NCBI GenBank assembly: GCA_024639965.1
Contig: JAHEGC010000004.1
Coordinates: 22,366 to 79,026 of the forward strand
DNA length: 56,661 bases
Direction: 5' to 3'
Source of the DNA: Micrococcales bacterium
GTDB taxonomy: Bacteria; Actinomycetota; Actinomycetes; Actinomycetales; Microbacteriaceae
This document shows positions 1 through 9,817 of this stretch, one piece after another. Numbering within the stretch: the first letter of the stretch is position 1; the number at the start of each line of letters is the position of its first letter. The notes under the pieces are model-generated. The model ran no database searches and had not been told where the DNA came from. It saw only the letters and a list, made by a program, of their open reading frames with translations. A program made the translations under genes and the position numbers.

Positions 1-512
1 CGGTCCGTTGCAGTGAAGGAAATGGCGGCCTGATCAATCTCGACCGAAATGTTCATCATCGCCGGCTGACCGTCATCTTTGAGAGCGGCGACGCCGACCT
101 GGGCGATCGCCTCAGAGAACGATTCTCCGTCGAAGGTGCCAATCGCCGCAGGCACCTCGGGAAGGTTGGGGTACTCGTTGAGTGGCATCACGGAAAGGGA
201 AAATTTTGCGGATCCTGAGGTGACGATCAATTTCGAGTCAACCAGAGCGATCGTGACGGTGTCACCGGGAAGACGGCTCGTGATGTCGGCGAGAATTTTT
301 CCCGAGACGAGGACAGACCCGGTTTCGGAGACATCCCCCTCGATCGTGGTGCGAGTGGAAACATCGTGGTCGAACGACGCGAACGTGATTCCCTTATCGT
401 CGACATCGACTCGAACACCCGCCAGGGTGGGATTCGCACTCTTGGCGGTGAGGAGCTTCGTAACAAAAAGCACGGCTTGTGACAGCACATCTTTGTTGGA
501 AGTGAATTTCAC
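1..512 (-). CDS. dnaN: DNA polymerase III beta clamp, N-terminal part (truncated by window edge); GTG start at 512
   Basis: Minus-strand translation MKFTSNKDVLSQAVLFVTKLLTAKSANPTLAGVRVDVDDKGITFASFDHDVSTRT... matches beta clamp domain 1; lies next to dnaA. Confidence 0.93.
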   Translation of the reverse strand, partial: MKFTSNKDVLSQAVLFVTKLLTAKSANPTLAGVRVDVDDKGITFASFDHDVSTRTTIEGDVSETGSVLVSGKILADITSRLPGDTVTIALVDSKLIVTSGSAKFSLSVMPLNEYPNLPEVPAAIGTFDGESFSEAIAQVGVAALKDDGQPAMMNISVEIDQAAISFTATD

Positions 513-861
513 GAGGGACCTCTCAAATCAAGTCGGTTTCTTATTCTGGCACAAAGGGGCGACGAGTCGAAAACTGTTTCGGAGCTACGTGGCCACCCGA
601 TCGGTTTACGTTATGGGATAACTCGAGCTCTCTCTTAAGTTAAGTTAATCGTATTAACGTCGGTGGATATGTGGATAACTCCCGGTTCTCCGAGCGTGCT
701 GGCTGAACTACAACGGTGAAAGTTATCAGTAAGTTGTTGGTATCCAAAGAACAACTCTGGGGCGGGAACCGGCCCGACCAACGTTATCCACAGGACTAAA
801 CCGAATTTTGTGGAATTGGTTTAGTTTTCCACATCGTTAACCACAGTTTTCGGGGACAACC
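513..861. promoter_or_regulatory. Probable oriC: AT-rich dnaN/dnaA intergenic region with DnaA boxes (TGTGGATAA 670-678, TTATCCACA 784-792)
   Basis: Two perfect 9-mer DnaA boxes plus near-matches (TTTTCCACA, TTAACCACA) and AT-rich stretches between dnaN and dnaA. Confidence 0.75.
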
Positions 862-2247
862 TCAACGAGACAATTGTTTGATGATGTGCGTGAGATCGGT
901 CACCTGGTTGTAGACCGAGCGACGCTCCTTCATTAACTCCGCGATCTTGTTGTTGGCGTAAATAACGGTTGTGTGGTCACGACCGATGAGCTGCCCGATC
1001 TTGGGGAGGGACATGGAGGTCAATTCGCGGCACAAATACATCGCGATCTGACGTGCTTGCGCGATAGCGGCGGCGCGGGAATTCCCATAGAGATCGTCCA
1101 GGGATAGTTCGAAGTATTTCGCGACCTGGTCGATGATGTCGGTAGGTGAGACCTCGCCCTCTTCGAGCGTGATCATATCTTTGAGAATCGTCTGCACGAG
1201 AGACAGGTCGATCGGAACTCTGTTGAGACTTGCGAACGCGGTGACTCGAATAAGTGTTCCCTCGAGCTCACGAATGTTCGATGCCACCTTGGTGGCGATG
1301 TATTCGAGAACATCGTGATTGACACCCAGTTCTTCGGCCGCCGCCTTCTTTCGAAGGATTGCGATTCGGGTTTCCAAGTCAGGAACTTGAATGTCGGTGA
1401 TGAGACCCCACCCGAAACGGCTGCGCATCCGCTCCTCGAATCCGACCAACTGTTTCGGAGGAACGTCACTCGTGATTACGACCTGCTTGCCGTGTTCGTG
1501 CAACGTGTTGAACGTGTGGAAGAACGTGTCCTGCGTTCCGTCCTTCCCGCCGAGGAACTGGATGTCGTCGATAAGAAGGAGATCGACCTCTCGATAACGC
1601 TGGTTGAAGGACCCGGCCTCACCCTTGACCATGGCGTTGACGTAATCGTTGGTGAATTCTTCACTCGTAACGTAACGGACCTTGATTCCGGGAAAGACAC
1701 CCTGGGTGTAGTGACCGATCGCGTGGAGGAGGTGGGTTTTACCCAATCCCGAACCACCGTAGATGAAGAGGGGGTTGTACGCCTTTGCCGGCGATTCCGC
1801 AACGGCGAGCGCCGCCGCGTGGGCAAACCGGTTGGACGGGCCGATGACAAATTTGTCGAACGTGTATTTCTGGTTGAGGCGCGCCTCGGTTGAGTTGACA
1901 CTCGCGCCCAGCGACGGCGGCTCACCCAGCAGCGGCGCGATGAGGGGTGGCGTGATGTTGTCGATGTCGTCGTTTTCGCGAATGGCGGGGTTGACGACGA
2001 TGGCGAAGTTGGAAATTTCCTCGTCGTCGACTGCGGACAGGGTGCGAATGAGATCGTCCCGAGCGCGGTCGATGAGGTCTCGCGCGAAATCAGATTCCAC
2101 TTCGATGTACAGCGTTCCCTGCATGATTCCCTGGGGAACGGCGGACTCGAGCACGGCGAGAATTCGAGGCGTGACGTCGACACCGTGAGAGACCTCATTG
2201 ACGACGTTGCGCCAGAGGCTTTCAAGGGGGCTGAGTTGAGTGGTCAT
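862..2247 (-). CDS. dnaA: Chromosomal replication initiator DnaA
   Basis: [17 protein letters not shown] Walker [14 protein letters not shown]-terminal [18 protein letters not shown]-binding signature. Confidence 0.98.
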   Translation of the reverse strand: MTTQLSPLESLWRNVVNEVSHGVDVTPRILAVLESAVPQGIMQGTLYIEVESDFARDLIDRARDDLIRTLSAVDDEEISNFAIVVNPAIRENDDIDNITPPLIAPLLGEPPSLGASVNSTEARLNQKYTFDKFVIGPSNRFAHAAALAVAESPAKAYNPLFIYGGSGLGKTHLLHAIGHYTQGVFPGIKVRYVTSEEFTNDYVNAMVKGEAGSFNQRYREVDLLLIDDIQFLGGKDGTQDTFFHTFNTLHEHGKQVVITSDVPPKQLVGFEERMRSRFGWGLITDIQVPDLETRIAILRKKAAAEELGVNHDVLEYIATKVASNIRELEGTLIRVTAFASLNRVPIDLSLVQTILKDMITLEEGEVSPTDIIDQVAKYFELSLDDLYGNSRAAAIAQARQIAMYLCRELTSMSLPKIGQLIGRDHTTVIYANNKIAELMKERRSVYNQVTDLTHIIKQLSR

Positions 2248-2261
2248 CGCTTTTCTGTGAC

Positions 2262-2270
2262 TGTGGATAA
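2262..2270 (-). promoter_or_regulatory. DnaA box in dnaA/rpmH intergenic region
   Basis: TGTGGATAA, perfect reverse complement of TTATCCACA. Confidence 0.6.
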
Positions 2271-2433
2271 GTCACCATACTAATGAGCATTCGCGGTGCG
2301 CAATCCCTGAGCCTCGAACTGTGGACAAGCCGGACATCACGGTTTGACTCGCGACAGGATGTGTCCTATTCTTTTGTGGTTGCGCGTCTTCGCGTCAACC
2401 CCGATCGTTCCGGCCCCACGCCGAGGAGAAAAT

Positions 2434-2571
2434 ATGTCGAAGCGTACCTTCCAGCCCAACAACCGCCGCCGCGCCAAAGTGCACGGCTTCCGTCTCCGTA
2501 TGCGTACGCGTGCGGGACGCGCGATCCTTGCCGCTCGTCGTCGCAAGGGACGCACCGAGCTCAGCGTCTAA
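2434..2571 (+). CDS. rpmH: 50S ribosomal protein L34
   Basis: [45 protein letters not shown]. Confidence 0.98.
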   Translation: MSKRTFQPNNRRRAKVHGFRLRMRTRAGRAILAARRRKGRTELSV

Positions 2572-2578
2572 TTTCGCG

Positions 2579-2893
2579 GTGTTGCCTCGCCAGCAGCGAA
2601 TCGTGTCGGCGGACGATTTTCGTCACACGATTCGACGCGGTGTTAAGAGCGTGGCCCCTCATGTGGTCGTATACCGACACGGTGCCGGACCGGCGCGTGT
2701 CGGTATCGTCATTTCTAAGGCGTGTGGTGGAGCCGTCGTGAGGAACACCCTCCGGCGCCAATCTCGGGCCATCACTCGGAAACTCATCGCCGAAGGTGTG
2801 CTGTCGGGTGACGTTGTCGTTCGATTCCGCTGCGACGGTTCAACACCCACCTTTGCGGAGCTCGAGGCGGAGATTTCCGCGGGATTAGGTTGA
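2579..2893 (+). CDS. rnpA: Ribonuclease P protein component
   Basis: GTG start; VLPRQQRIVSADDFRHTIRRG... with RNR-like NTLRRQSRA; follows rpmH. Confidence 0.92.
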   Translation: MLPRQQRIVSADDFRHTIRRGVKSVAPHVVVYRHGAGPARVGIVISKACGGAVVRNTLRRQSRAITRKLIAEGVLSGDVVVRFRCDGSTPTFAELEAEISAGLG

Positions 2894-2897
2894 ATCC

Positions 2898-3203
2898 GTG
2901 AATCTTGTGTGGGCTTTCTTTCTTCTCCCCCGAAACATCGCGGTGGTGCTACTCCGTTTCTATCGCGCGGTCATCTCCCCCATCTACGGTGACGTGTGCC
3001 GATACCACCCCACGTGCTCCGCATACGGGCTCGGGAGCATCCAACAGTTCGGCATCGTGCATGGTGGAGCATTGACGATCAGCCGAATAATTCGATGTAA
3101 CCCGTGGTCACGTGGCGGAATCGACGACGTACCTGCCAGAATGGACGGTAACTTCCCCCTGTCGCGTTTCGGGTTCGTCCTTCCGAAACAGAAAGACCAG
3201 TAA
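2898..3203 (+). CDS. yidD: Membrane protein insertion efficiency factor YidD
   Basis: LRFYRAVISPIYGDVCRYHPTCSAYGLGSIQQFG signature. Confidence 0.95.
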   Translation: MNLVWAFFLLPRNIAVVLLRFYRAVISPIYGDVCRYHPTCSAYGLGSIQQFGIVHGGALTISRIIRCNPWSRGGIDDVPARMDGNFPLSRFGFVLPKQKDQ

Positions 3204-4156
3204 TGCCTGACATTCTCGGAATTATCCTGTGGCCGTTCCGCTGGGCCATCGAAGCTCTTCTCGTCGGATTCCACACCGTGCTCACCAGCATCGGTCTCGA
3301 CCCGTCCTCGGGATGGACGTGGGCACTGTCGATCTTCGGCCTCGTCGTTGTCGTGCGTGCCGCCCTCATTCCGCTCTTCGTTCGTCAGATCAAGAGCCAA
3401 CGCAAGATGCTCGAGGTTGCCCCGGAGCTCAAGCGCATTCAAGACAAGTACAAGGGCAAGCGCGACCAGTTCTCGCGTGAAGCGATGACCCGCGAGACGA
3501 TGGCGCTCTACGGAAAGCACGGAACGTCACCGTTCTCTTCCTGCCTCCCGCTGCTCGTGCAGATGCCGGTCTTCTTCGGTCTCTTCACCACACTGAGCAA
3601 CGCGGCGCAGGACAAAGCAGGAATCGGCCTCATGGACGCCGCGCTCGCACAGAACTTCGGTCAGGCCGTCATCTTCGGTGACGCACCGCTCCGTCTCGCG
3701 ATGTCGACCGCGGACGGCAACATGACCGTCATTCTGGTCGCGGGAATCATGGTCGTCGTGATGACGGTGTCGCAGTTCATCACGCAGAAGCAAATCATGT
3801 CGAAGAACATCTCGAAGGCGATGAAGGAAAGCCCGACTTACAAGCAGCAGCAGATCTTGCTCTATATCCTCCCTCTCGTATTCCTCTTCTCAGGTTTCGC
3901 TTTCCCCCTCGGAGTCACTCTGTACTGGCTCGTGTCGAACTTCTGGACGATGGGACAGCAGTTCGTCGTCATTCGCAACATGCCGACACCGGGTTCGGAG
4001 GCGCACGAGAAGTGGCAGGAGCGTCAGCTCAAGAAGGCGGAGCGCAAGGGAACCGCGCCCGCCGTGGAAGCCGCGGAGGACGAAACTCCGAGCACGACCC
4101 AGCGTCAGCAGCCTGTTGGAAAGAACCGCGCCAAGCGCGGAAAGGGAAAGAAGTAA
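3203..4156 (+). CDS. yidC: Membrane protein insertase YidC
   Basis: YidC/Oxa1 family TM pattern, KSQRKMLEVAPELKRIQDKYKGKRDQ; synteny. Confidence 0.96.
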   Translation: MPDILGIILWPFRWAIEALLVGFHTVLTSIGLDPSSGWTWALSIFGLVVVVRAALIPLFVRQIKSQRKMLEVAPELKRIQDKYKGKRDQFSREAMTRETMALYGKHGTSPFSSCLPLLVQMPVFFGLFTTLSNAAQDKAGIGLMDAALAQNFGQAVIFGDAPLRLAMSTADGNMTVILVAGIMVVVMTVSQFITQKQIMSKNISKAMKESPTYKQQQILLYILPLVFLFSGFAFPLGVTLYWLVSNFWTMGQQFVVIRNMPTPGSEAHEKWQERQLKKAERKGTAPAVEAAEDETPSTTQRQQPVGKNRAKRGKGKK

Positions 4157-4615
4157 ATGACTGAATCGCACGACGCTGCGGACATCGCGGCCGACTACAT
4201 CGAGGGACTCCTCGACATCGCCGATCTCGACGGAGACATCGAGATCACCCAATCGAACGGGCGGGACTACCTCTCCATCGTTGCGACGAATGAGGGCGAC
4301 CTCGCAACTCTCGCAAAGTCCGACGCGGTATCTGCTCTTCAAGAACTCGCCCGCCTCGCCGTTCACACTAAGACGGGCGACTTCTCTCGACTCATCCTCG
4401 ACGTCGCGGGCTCTCGCGACGCGCGTTCCAAGGAACTCGAGCGACTCGTCGATAGAGCGGTCGAACGCATCGAGGGCGGCGCTCAGTCAGCCGCACTTCC
4501 CCCGATGTCGTCCTACGAGCGCAAGCTCGTGCACGACTTCGTGAGCGAGCGTGGCCTCGCCTCACACTCCGAGGGTGAAGGCGCGGAGCGTCACACCGTC
4601 ATCAGCAACGCATAG
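4157..4615 (+). CDS. jag: R3H/KH RNA-binding protein (Jag/KhpB-like)
   Basis: C-terminal R3H-like MSSYERKLVHDFVSERGLASHSEGEGAERHTVI; follows yidC. Confidence 0.9.
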   Translation: MTESHDAADIAADYIEGLLDIADLDGDIEITQSNGRDYLSIVATNEGDLATLAKSDAVSALQELARLAVHTKTGDFSRLILDVAGSRDARSKELERLVDRAVERIEGGAQSAALPPMSSYERKLVHDFVSERGLASHSEGEGAERHTVISNA

Positions 4616-4629
4616 TTTCACGTGAAACA
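4614..4629. promoter_or_regulatory. parS-like site, 1 mismatch
   Basis: AGTTTCACGTGAAACA vs consensus TGTTTCACGTGAAACA; overlaps jag stop and rsmG start. Confidence 0.85.
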
Positions 4630-5275
4630 TTCGGCGATCGAACCCGAACCGGCCGTCGCGGCGCAACTGTGCGGCGATGCAATTGAGACGGTTCGGCGCT
4701 TCGCTCACGAGTTAGGCACGCGAGGCGAAGAACTCGGTCTGATCGGTCCGGATGAAGCGCCGCGGCTGTGGACTCGTCACATCCTCAACTGTGCACTGGT
4801 CGCACCCGTGGTTCCGACGGACAGTGTGTCCGGCGGTCGAGTCTCCCTTGCGGATGTGGGGAGCGGCGCGGGGTTGCCCGGTCTTGTGCTCGCGATGATC
4901 AGGCCGGACATCGATGTCACGCTCATCGAACCGCTCGAGCGACGAACCAAGTGGCTGACGGAAATGGTCGACTTTCTCCAGCTGACCAACGTCACGGTGT
5001 TCACGGGCCGGGCGGAAGACTTCCGCCCCCGCAAATCATTCGACGCGGTTACCGCCCGGGCGGTCAAAGCGCTCAAGGGGCTACTCCCCATCCTCACCCC
5101 ACTCGTTGTTTCGGGTGGCCACATCGTTCTCCTCAAGGGCCAACGTGTCGATGAGGAGATCTCCGACGCCACCGACATCATCCGGCGCCTCGGTTTGACG
5201 GGCGCGGTCAGTTCGGTGCTCGGAGAGGGAATCGTCGACGAACCGACGCGGTTGTTCACCGCTAAGGTGGAATAG
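4622..5275 (+). CDS. rsmG: 16S rRNA (guanine527-N7)-methyltransferase
   Basis: LADVGSGAGLPGLVLAMIRPDIDVTLIEPLERRTKWL; synteny with parAB. Confidence 0.95.
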   Translation: MKHSAIEPEPAVAAQLCGDAIETVRRFAHELGTRGEELGLIGPDEAPRLWTRHILNCALVAPVVPTDSVSGGRVSLADVGSGAGLPGLVLAMIRPDIDVTLIEPLERRTKWLTEMVDFLQLTNVTVFTGRAEDFRPRKSFDAVTARAVKALKGLLPILTPLVVSGGHIVLLKGQRVDEEISDATDIIRRLGLTGAVSSVLGEGIVDEPTRLFTAKVE

Positions 5276-5292
5276 CCCTTCGAGGAAGTCGA

Positions 5293-5308
5293 TGTTTCAC
5301 GTGAAACA
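5293..5308. promoter_or_regulatory. parS centromere site (perfect)
   Basis: TGTTTCACGTGAAACA exact, upstream of parA. Confidence 0.95.
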
Positions 5309-5368
5309 TGTGAATCGAGTGGTGGCTACGAGGCACAATTTCGTGGCGAGCAGAAAGAGAGGGACGGC

Positions 5369-6247
5369 GTGACCGATAACGACGCGACTCCGCTCGCCAC
5401 CGAACTCATGGATCTCACGCGACGCCGCGAAATTCTCCGCGAGGCGACCGCGCCCCTTCCGCCCAGTACTCGAATTGTTGCTCTGTCCAACCAGAAGGGC
5501 GGAGTCGGAAAGACGACCACCGCGGTCAACATCGCCGCCGCTCTCGCGAAGCTCGGCGCCCGAGTACTCGTCATCGACCTCGACCCCCAGGGCAACGCGT
5601 CGACCGCTCTCGGAGTGGAACACACCGCCAAGGTCCAGGGCGTCTACGAATCCATCATCGGATCCGTTCCCCTCGTCGACGTGGTTCGCCAGAGCCCCAA
5701 CAACGCCAACCTCACCTGCGTGCCCGCGACCATCAACCTCGCCGGCGCGGAGATTGAACTCGTCAGTGCCCCGGCGCGCGAGACGCGACTCAAGAGCGCG
5801 ATCGAGGAATACCTCGCCACCGTCGAGGACAAGCCGCACTACATCTTCATCGACTGCCCGCCGTCGCTCGGATTGCTCACCCTCAATGCGCTCACCGCGG
5901 CGAACGAGGTTTTCGTTCCGATTCAAGCCGAGTACTACGCGCTCGAAGGCGTCACGATGCTCTGGGACAACATCGCGATGGTTCAGAAGTTCCTCAACCC
6001 CCGTGTGTCGATCACGGGCGTGCTGCTCACGATGTACGACCCCCGCACCAACCTTTCGCGCGAAGTCGCCGACGAGGTCAAACGCCATTTCCCCAATCTG
6101 GTGTTCCGGTCGGTCATCCCCCGATCCGTTCGAGTGTCGGAAGCTCCGAGCTATCAGCAGACCGTAATTGACTATGACCTGGATTCGGCGGGAGGCATCG
6201 CGTATCGCGAAGCCGCCATCGAATTCGCCGAGCGAGGGGTGTACTGA
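5369..6247 (+). CDS. parA: Chromosome partitioning ATPase ParA
   Basis: NQKGGVGKTTTAVNIAAALA deviant Walker A. Confidence 0.97.
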   Translation: MTDNDATPLATELMDLTRRREILREATAPLPPSTRIVALSNQKGGVGKTTTAVNIAAALAKLGARVLVIDLDPQGNASTALGVEHTAKVQGVYESIIGSVPLVDVVRQSPNNANLTCVPATINLAGAEIELVSAPARETRLKSAIEEYLATVEDKPHYIFIDCPPSLGLLTLNALTAANEVFVPIQAEYYALEGVTMLWDNIAMVQKFLNPRVSITGVLLTMYDPRTNLSREVADEVKRHFPNLVFRSVIPRSVRVSEAPSYQQTVIDYDLDSAGGIAYREAAIEFAERGVY

Positions 6248-6248
6248 C

Positions 6249-7196
6249 ATGGCGGACAAGCGAACCGGACTCGGCCGCGGAATCGGGGCGCTCATCCCCA
6301 CGTCGGGTGAATCGATTCCCGAACGAGGTATCGACGTCTTCTTCCCCGCCGAGGGAAGCTCGCCCGCCCGCGAGGTCCCGGGTGCGCGCCTGCAACTGAT
6401 CGACCCCAAACAGATCGTCCCCAACCCCCACCAGCCGCGCACGGAGTTCCGACCTGAAGAACTCGCCGAGCTCGAGCACTCGATTCGTGAGTTCGGTGTA
6501 CTCCAGCCCATCGTCGTTCGCCCGCTCGCGGGGACCGGCGCGGAGGCGACTTTCGAACTGGTCATGGGAGAGCGACGCCTGCGCGCGTCGAAGGCCGTCG
6601 GTCTCAAGGCGGTTCCCGCGGTCGTGCGCGACACCAAGGACGCGGACATGCTTCGCGACGCACTTCTCGAGAACCTGCACCGTGCGAACCTCAACCCGCT
6701 CGATGAGGCGTCGGCGTATCAGCAGTTGCTCGAGGACTTCGGAATCACGCAGGAGGAACTCGCCAAGCGAATCGGCCGCTCTCGTCCTCAGGTGACGAAC
6801 ACGTTGCGTCTGCTCAAACTCCCCGTCAAGGTTCAGCAGCGCGTCGCCGCGGGAGTGCTCTCGGCCGGGCACGCTCGCGCGATCCTGTCGGTTCCTGATG
6901 AGGCGGGTCAGGAAAAGCTTGCCACCAAGATTGTGGCAGAGGACCTGTCGGTGCGCGCGGCCGAAGAAGCCGCCACCACGCTGGGATCGGGAAAGAACAA
7001 GCCGGGCAAGGCGAAGCCGAAGGCGGGAAGCCGACGCGACCACCTTGACGCGATAGCCGCCAAACTCGGCGACCGCCTCGACACCCGCGTCTCGATTGCG
7101 ATCGGCGCGAAGAAGGGGTCGATCGTGATCGACTTCGCGACGGTGGCCGACTTGAACCGCATCGCCGGCGAACTCGGCGTCTCCGTCAACGACTAA
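6249..7196 (+). CDS. parB: Chromosome partitioning protein ParB
   Basis: MADKRTGLGRGIGALIP..., NPHQPR, GERRLRASK, LLENLHRANLNPLDEA. Confidence 0.97.
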   Translation: MADKRTGLGRGIGALIPTSGESIPERGIDVFFPAEGSSPAREVPGARLQLIDPKQIVPNPHQPRTEFRPEELAELEHSIREFGVLQPIVVRPLAGTGAEATFELVMGERRLRASKAVGLKAVPAVVRDTKDADMLRDALLENLHRANLNPLDEASAYQQLLEDFGITQEELAKRIGRSRPQVTNTLRLLKLPVKVQQRVAAGVLSAGHARAILSVPDEAGQEKLATKIVAEDLSVRAAEEAATTLGSGKNKPGKAKPKAGSRRDHLDAIAAKLGDRLDTRVSIAIGAKKGSIVIDFATVADLNRIAGELGVSVND

Positions 7197-8482
7197 AAAG
7201 CCCGATCAGAGACATTTTTTGTGCTCGATTCGAGCTGATGGGTGACGGAATCAGCCCGTTCCACCTCATGGTGGAGCACGCCGGCCAGGCGACGCACACC
7301 CTCACGGATCTCCGCAGGATTGGGATAGCAGAAGGCGAGCCGAATCCTGTCGCGTCCGAGTCCGTTCGCGTAGAACGCCGTGCCGGGGGTGTACGCGACG
7401 TGTTCCGCCACCGCCCGCGGCAGCATCGCGCGCGAGTCCAGGTTCGATGGGATGGACAGCCACACGTAAAATCCACCGTTCGGTTCGGTTCGTGCGTAAC
7501 TCGGGAGGAATTCGTCGAGCGCTCCGAGAATCGCGTCCCGGCGCTCACGATAGATGCCGCGGAAGTGATCGATTTGTGACGTCCAGTTCGCATGCGCGAG
7601 ATAGTCGCTGATGATGTTCTGTGACATCGCACTGGGACAGAGGATCGCGGACTCGGAGGCCAACACCAACTTCTCGCGAATTCCGCGCGGAGCGAGAGCC
7701 CAACCCACGCGGAACCCCGGTGCAAACGTCTTCGAGAATGATCCGAGATACACGATCCCGTCCTCATCAATCGATCGAAGAGCGGGGGGAGCGGGGCGGT
7801 CGAACCACAGCAACCCGTACGGATTGTCTTCGATGATGAGGATGTGGTGTCGCTTCGCAATCGCCACGAGTTGAGCACGGCGGCCCTCCGCGAGAGTCAC
7901 ACCGCTCGGATTGTTGAAGTTGGGAACCAGATAGAGGAACTTCATCGTTCGACCCGCGGCGATGACGCGTCGAATCGCCTCGTCGAGGGCTTCGGGGATC
8001 ATGCCGTCGTCGTCGGTCTCGACGTGCTCAATGCCGGCCTGATACGACCGGAAGATCCCGAGAGCTCCGAGATAGGAGGGGCTCTCGACGAAAACCACGT
8101 CACCCTCGTCGATGAACAGCTTGGTGAGCAGGTCAAGCGCTTGTTGTGATCCGGTTGTTACGACGACGTTGTCGGCGCTTCCGTTGATTCCTTCGAGTGC
8201 GCAAATGTCGATGATACGCTCGCGGATTTCGAGGCTCCCCTGACCCGAACCGTATTGCAGAGATTCGGGACCGCGCTCACGCATTACGCGTTGTAATGTT
8301 TCCGCGATGGTGTCGAGGGGCAGAGCCGAGACGGCGGGCATTCCGCCGGCCAACGACACCACTTCGGGACGTGACACCACCGCGAAGAGTGCGCGCACCT
8401 CCGACGCACTCAACCCCGAGGTCCGCACGGCGTAGTCGTCACGCCACGGGTCGCGCGGCGGGCTCACTGGGTCCGTCGTCAT
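7193..8482 (-). CDS. PLP-dependent fold-I aminotransferase (MocR-type/2-aminoadipate aminotransferase-like)
   Basis: LQYGSGQGSLEIRERI, GSFSKTFAPGFRVGW PLP-lysine motif; start trimmed to MTTDPVSPP. Confidence 0.85.
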   Translation of the reverse strand: MTTDPVSPPRDPWRDDYAVRTSGLSASEVRALFAVVSRPEVVSLAGGMPAVSALPLDTIAETLQRVMRERGPESLQYGSGQGSLEIRERIIDICALEGINGSADNVVVTTGSQQALDLLTKLFIDEGDVVFVESPSYLGALGIFRSYQAGIEHVETDDDGMIPEALDEAIRRVIAAGRTMKFLYLVPNFNNPSGVTLAEGRRAQLVAIAKRHHILIIEDNPYGLLWFDRPAPPALRSIDEDGIVYLGSFSKTFAPGFRVGWALAPRGIREKLVLASESAILCPSAMSQNIISDYLAHANWTSQIDHFRGIYRERRDAILGALDEFLPSYARTEPNGGFYVWLSIPSNLDSRAMLPRAVAEHVAYTPGTAFYANGLGRDRIRLAFCYPNPAEIREGVRRLAGVLHHEVERADSVTHQLESSTKNVSDRAF

Positions 8483-8495
8483 GCCGTCCCCGTGT

Positions 8496-8819
8496 TTAGG
8501 CGATGAATTCGGCGAGATCCTGCTCGAGAGCGGGGCGCGGCTTCGCGCCAACGACGGTCTTGACGACCTCTCCGCCCTTGAACACCTTCATAGCGGGGAT
8601 GTTAAGAATGTTGTATTCGACCGCGAGGTCGGGGAAATCGTCGACGTTGAGCTTGACGATGTCGATCTTGTCGGCGTGCGCTTCGGCGATCGCGTCGAGG
8701 ATCGGCGAAACCGCACGGCACGGACCGCACCACGGCGCCCAGAAATCGACAATGACGGGCTTGTCGTTCTGCAAAACCTCCGCCGCGAAATTCTCCGCGG
8801 TCACGTCACGAGCACTCAT
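8496..8819 (-). CDS. trxA: Thioredoxin
   Basis: VDFWAPWCGPCRAVSPIL. Confidence 0.97.
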   Translation of the reverse strand: MSARDVTAENFAAEVLQNDKPVIVDFWAPWCGPCRAVSPILDAIAEAHADKIDIVKLNVDDFPDLAVEYNILNIPAMKVFKGGEVVKTVVGAKPRPALEQDLAEFIA

Positions 8820-8857
8820 GTTGTCCCCCTTGTTGGATGGGCTAATTCTATCCGAGG

Positions 8858-9781
8858 CTAGTGGGCGTCGGATTCGAGAAAATGCTGGGCGTCGAGTGCG
8901 GCGACCGCACCGGTGCCCGCCGCGACGATCGCTTGGCGATAGGTTGGGTCGATCAAATCCCCGGCGGCGAAGACGCCCGGTACCGAGGTCAGCGACGAAC
9001 GCCCTTCCACTCGAACATTGCCCTCAGGGGTGAGCGTGATGACATCCTTGACGAGGTCGGTGCGCGGGTCGGAGCCGATGGCGATGAAGAGACCTTCGAC
9101 GTCGAGCGTGCGGGTCGATCCGTCGGCCATGTCGAGTGTGATTCCGGAAACCGTGTCAGCGCCCAGAATGCCCGAAACGGCTGCGCCGGTGATGAACTGA
9201 ATCTTCGGGTCGCTCTTCGCGCGCTGCAACATCGCCGGCGACGCGCGGAACGTGTCCGAACGATGCACGAGGTAAACCGTGTCGGCGAATTTGGTGAGGA
9301 ACGTCGCTTCCTCCATCGCCGAGTCGCCACCGCCGATGACCGCGACCGCCCTGTTGCGGAAAAACGCACCGTCACACGTCGCGCACCACGAAACACCGAA
9401 ACCGGAAAGTCGTGCTTCGTCGGGGATACCGAGTTTGCGGTATTCGCTACCCATCGCGAGGATCACGGCGCGGGTTTCGACCACGTCGCCGTTGCCCATA
9501 GTGACCTTCTTCACGTCTCCCGTGAGATCGACCTCGGTCACATCGTCGAAGAGCAGTTCGGCACCGAAGCGTTCCGCCTGGGCCTGCATGTTCATCATGA
9601 GCTCGGGTCCCATGACGCCCTCGGGGAATCCGGGGAAGTTGTCGACCTCGGTCGTGTTCATGAGATCGCCGCCCATTTTCACGCTCGACGTCACGACGAG
9701 CGGTTTGAGCTCCGCGCGCGCCGCGTAGATGGCGGCGGTGTACCCCGCGGGGCCAGAACCGATGATGACAAGATCGCGCAC
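8858..9781 (-). CDS. trxB: Thioredoxin reductase
   Basis: VIIGSGPAGYTAAIYAARA, CATCDGAFFRNR, GGGDSAMEEA. Confidence 0.97.
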   Translation of the reverse strand: MRDLVIIGSGPAGYTAAIYAARAELKPLVVTSSVKMGGDLMNTTEVDNFPGFPEGVMGPELMMNMQAQAERFGAELLFDDVTEVDLTGDVKKVTMGNGDVVETRAVILAMGSEYRKLGIPDEARLSGFGVSWCATCDGAFFRNRAVAVIGGGDSAMEEATFLTKFADTVYLVHRSDTFRASPAMLQRAKSDPKIQFITGAAVSGILGADTVSGITLDMADGSTRTLDVEGLFIAIGSDPRTDLVKDVITLTPEGNVRVEGRSSLTSVPGVFAAGDLIDPTYRQAIVAAGTGAVAALDAQHFLESDAH

Positions 9782-9817
9782 GCGAGAATCCTTTCGACGC
9801 AGGTCAGCAACCCCAGC

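Noticed and set aside
5297-6694. 465-aa minus ORF antisense to parA/parB
   Set aside because: Spurious GC-rich antisense frame over well-defined ParA/ParB
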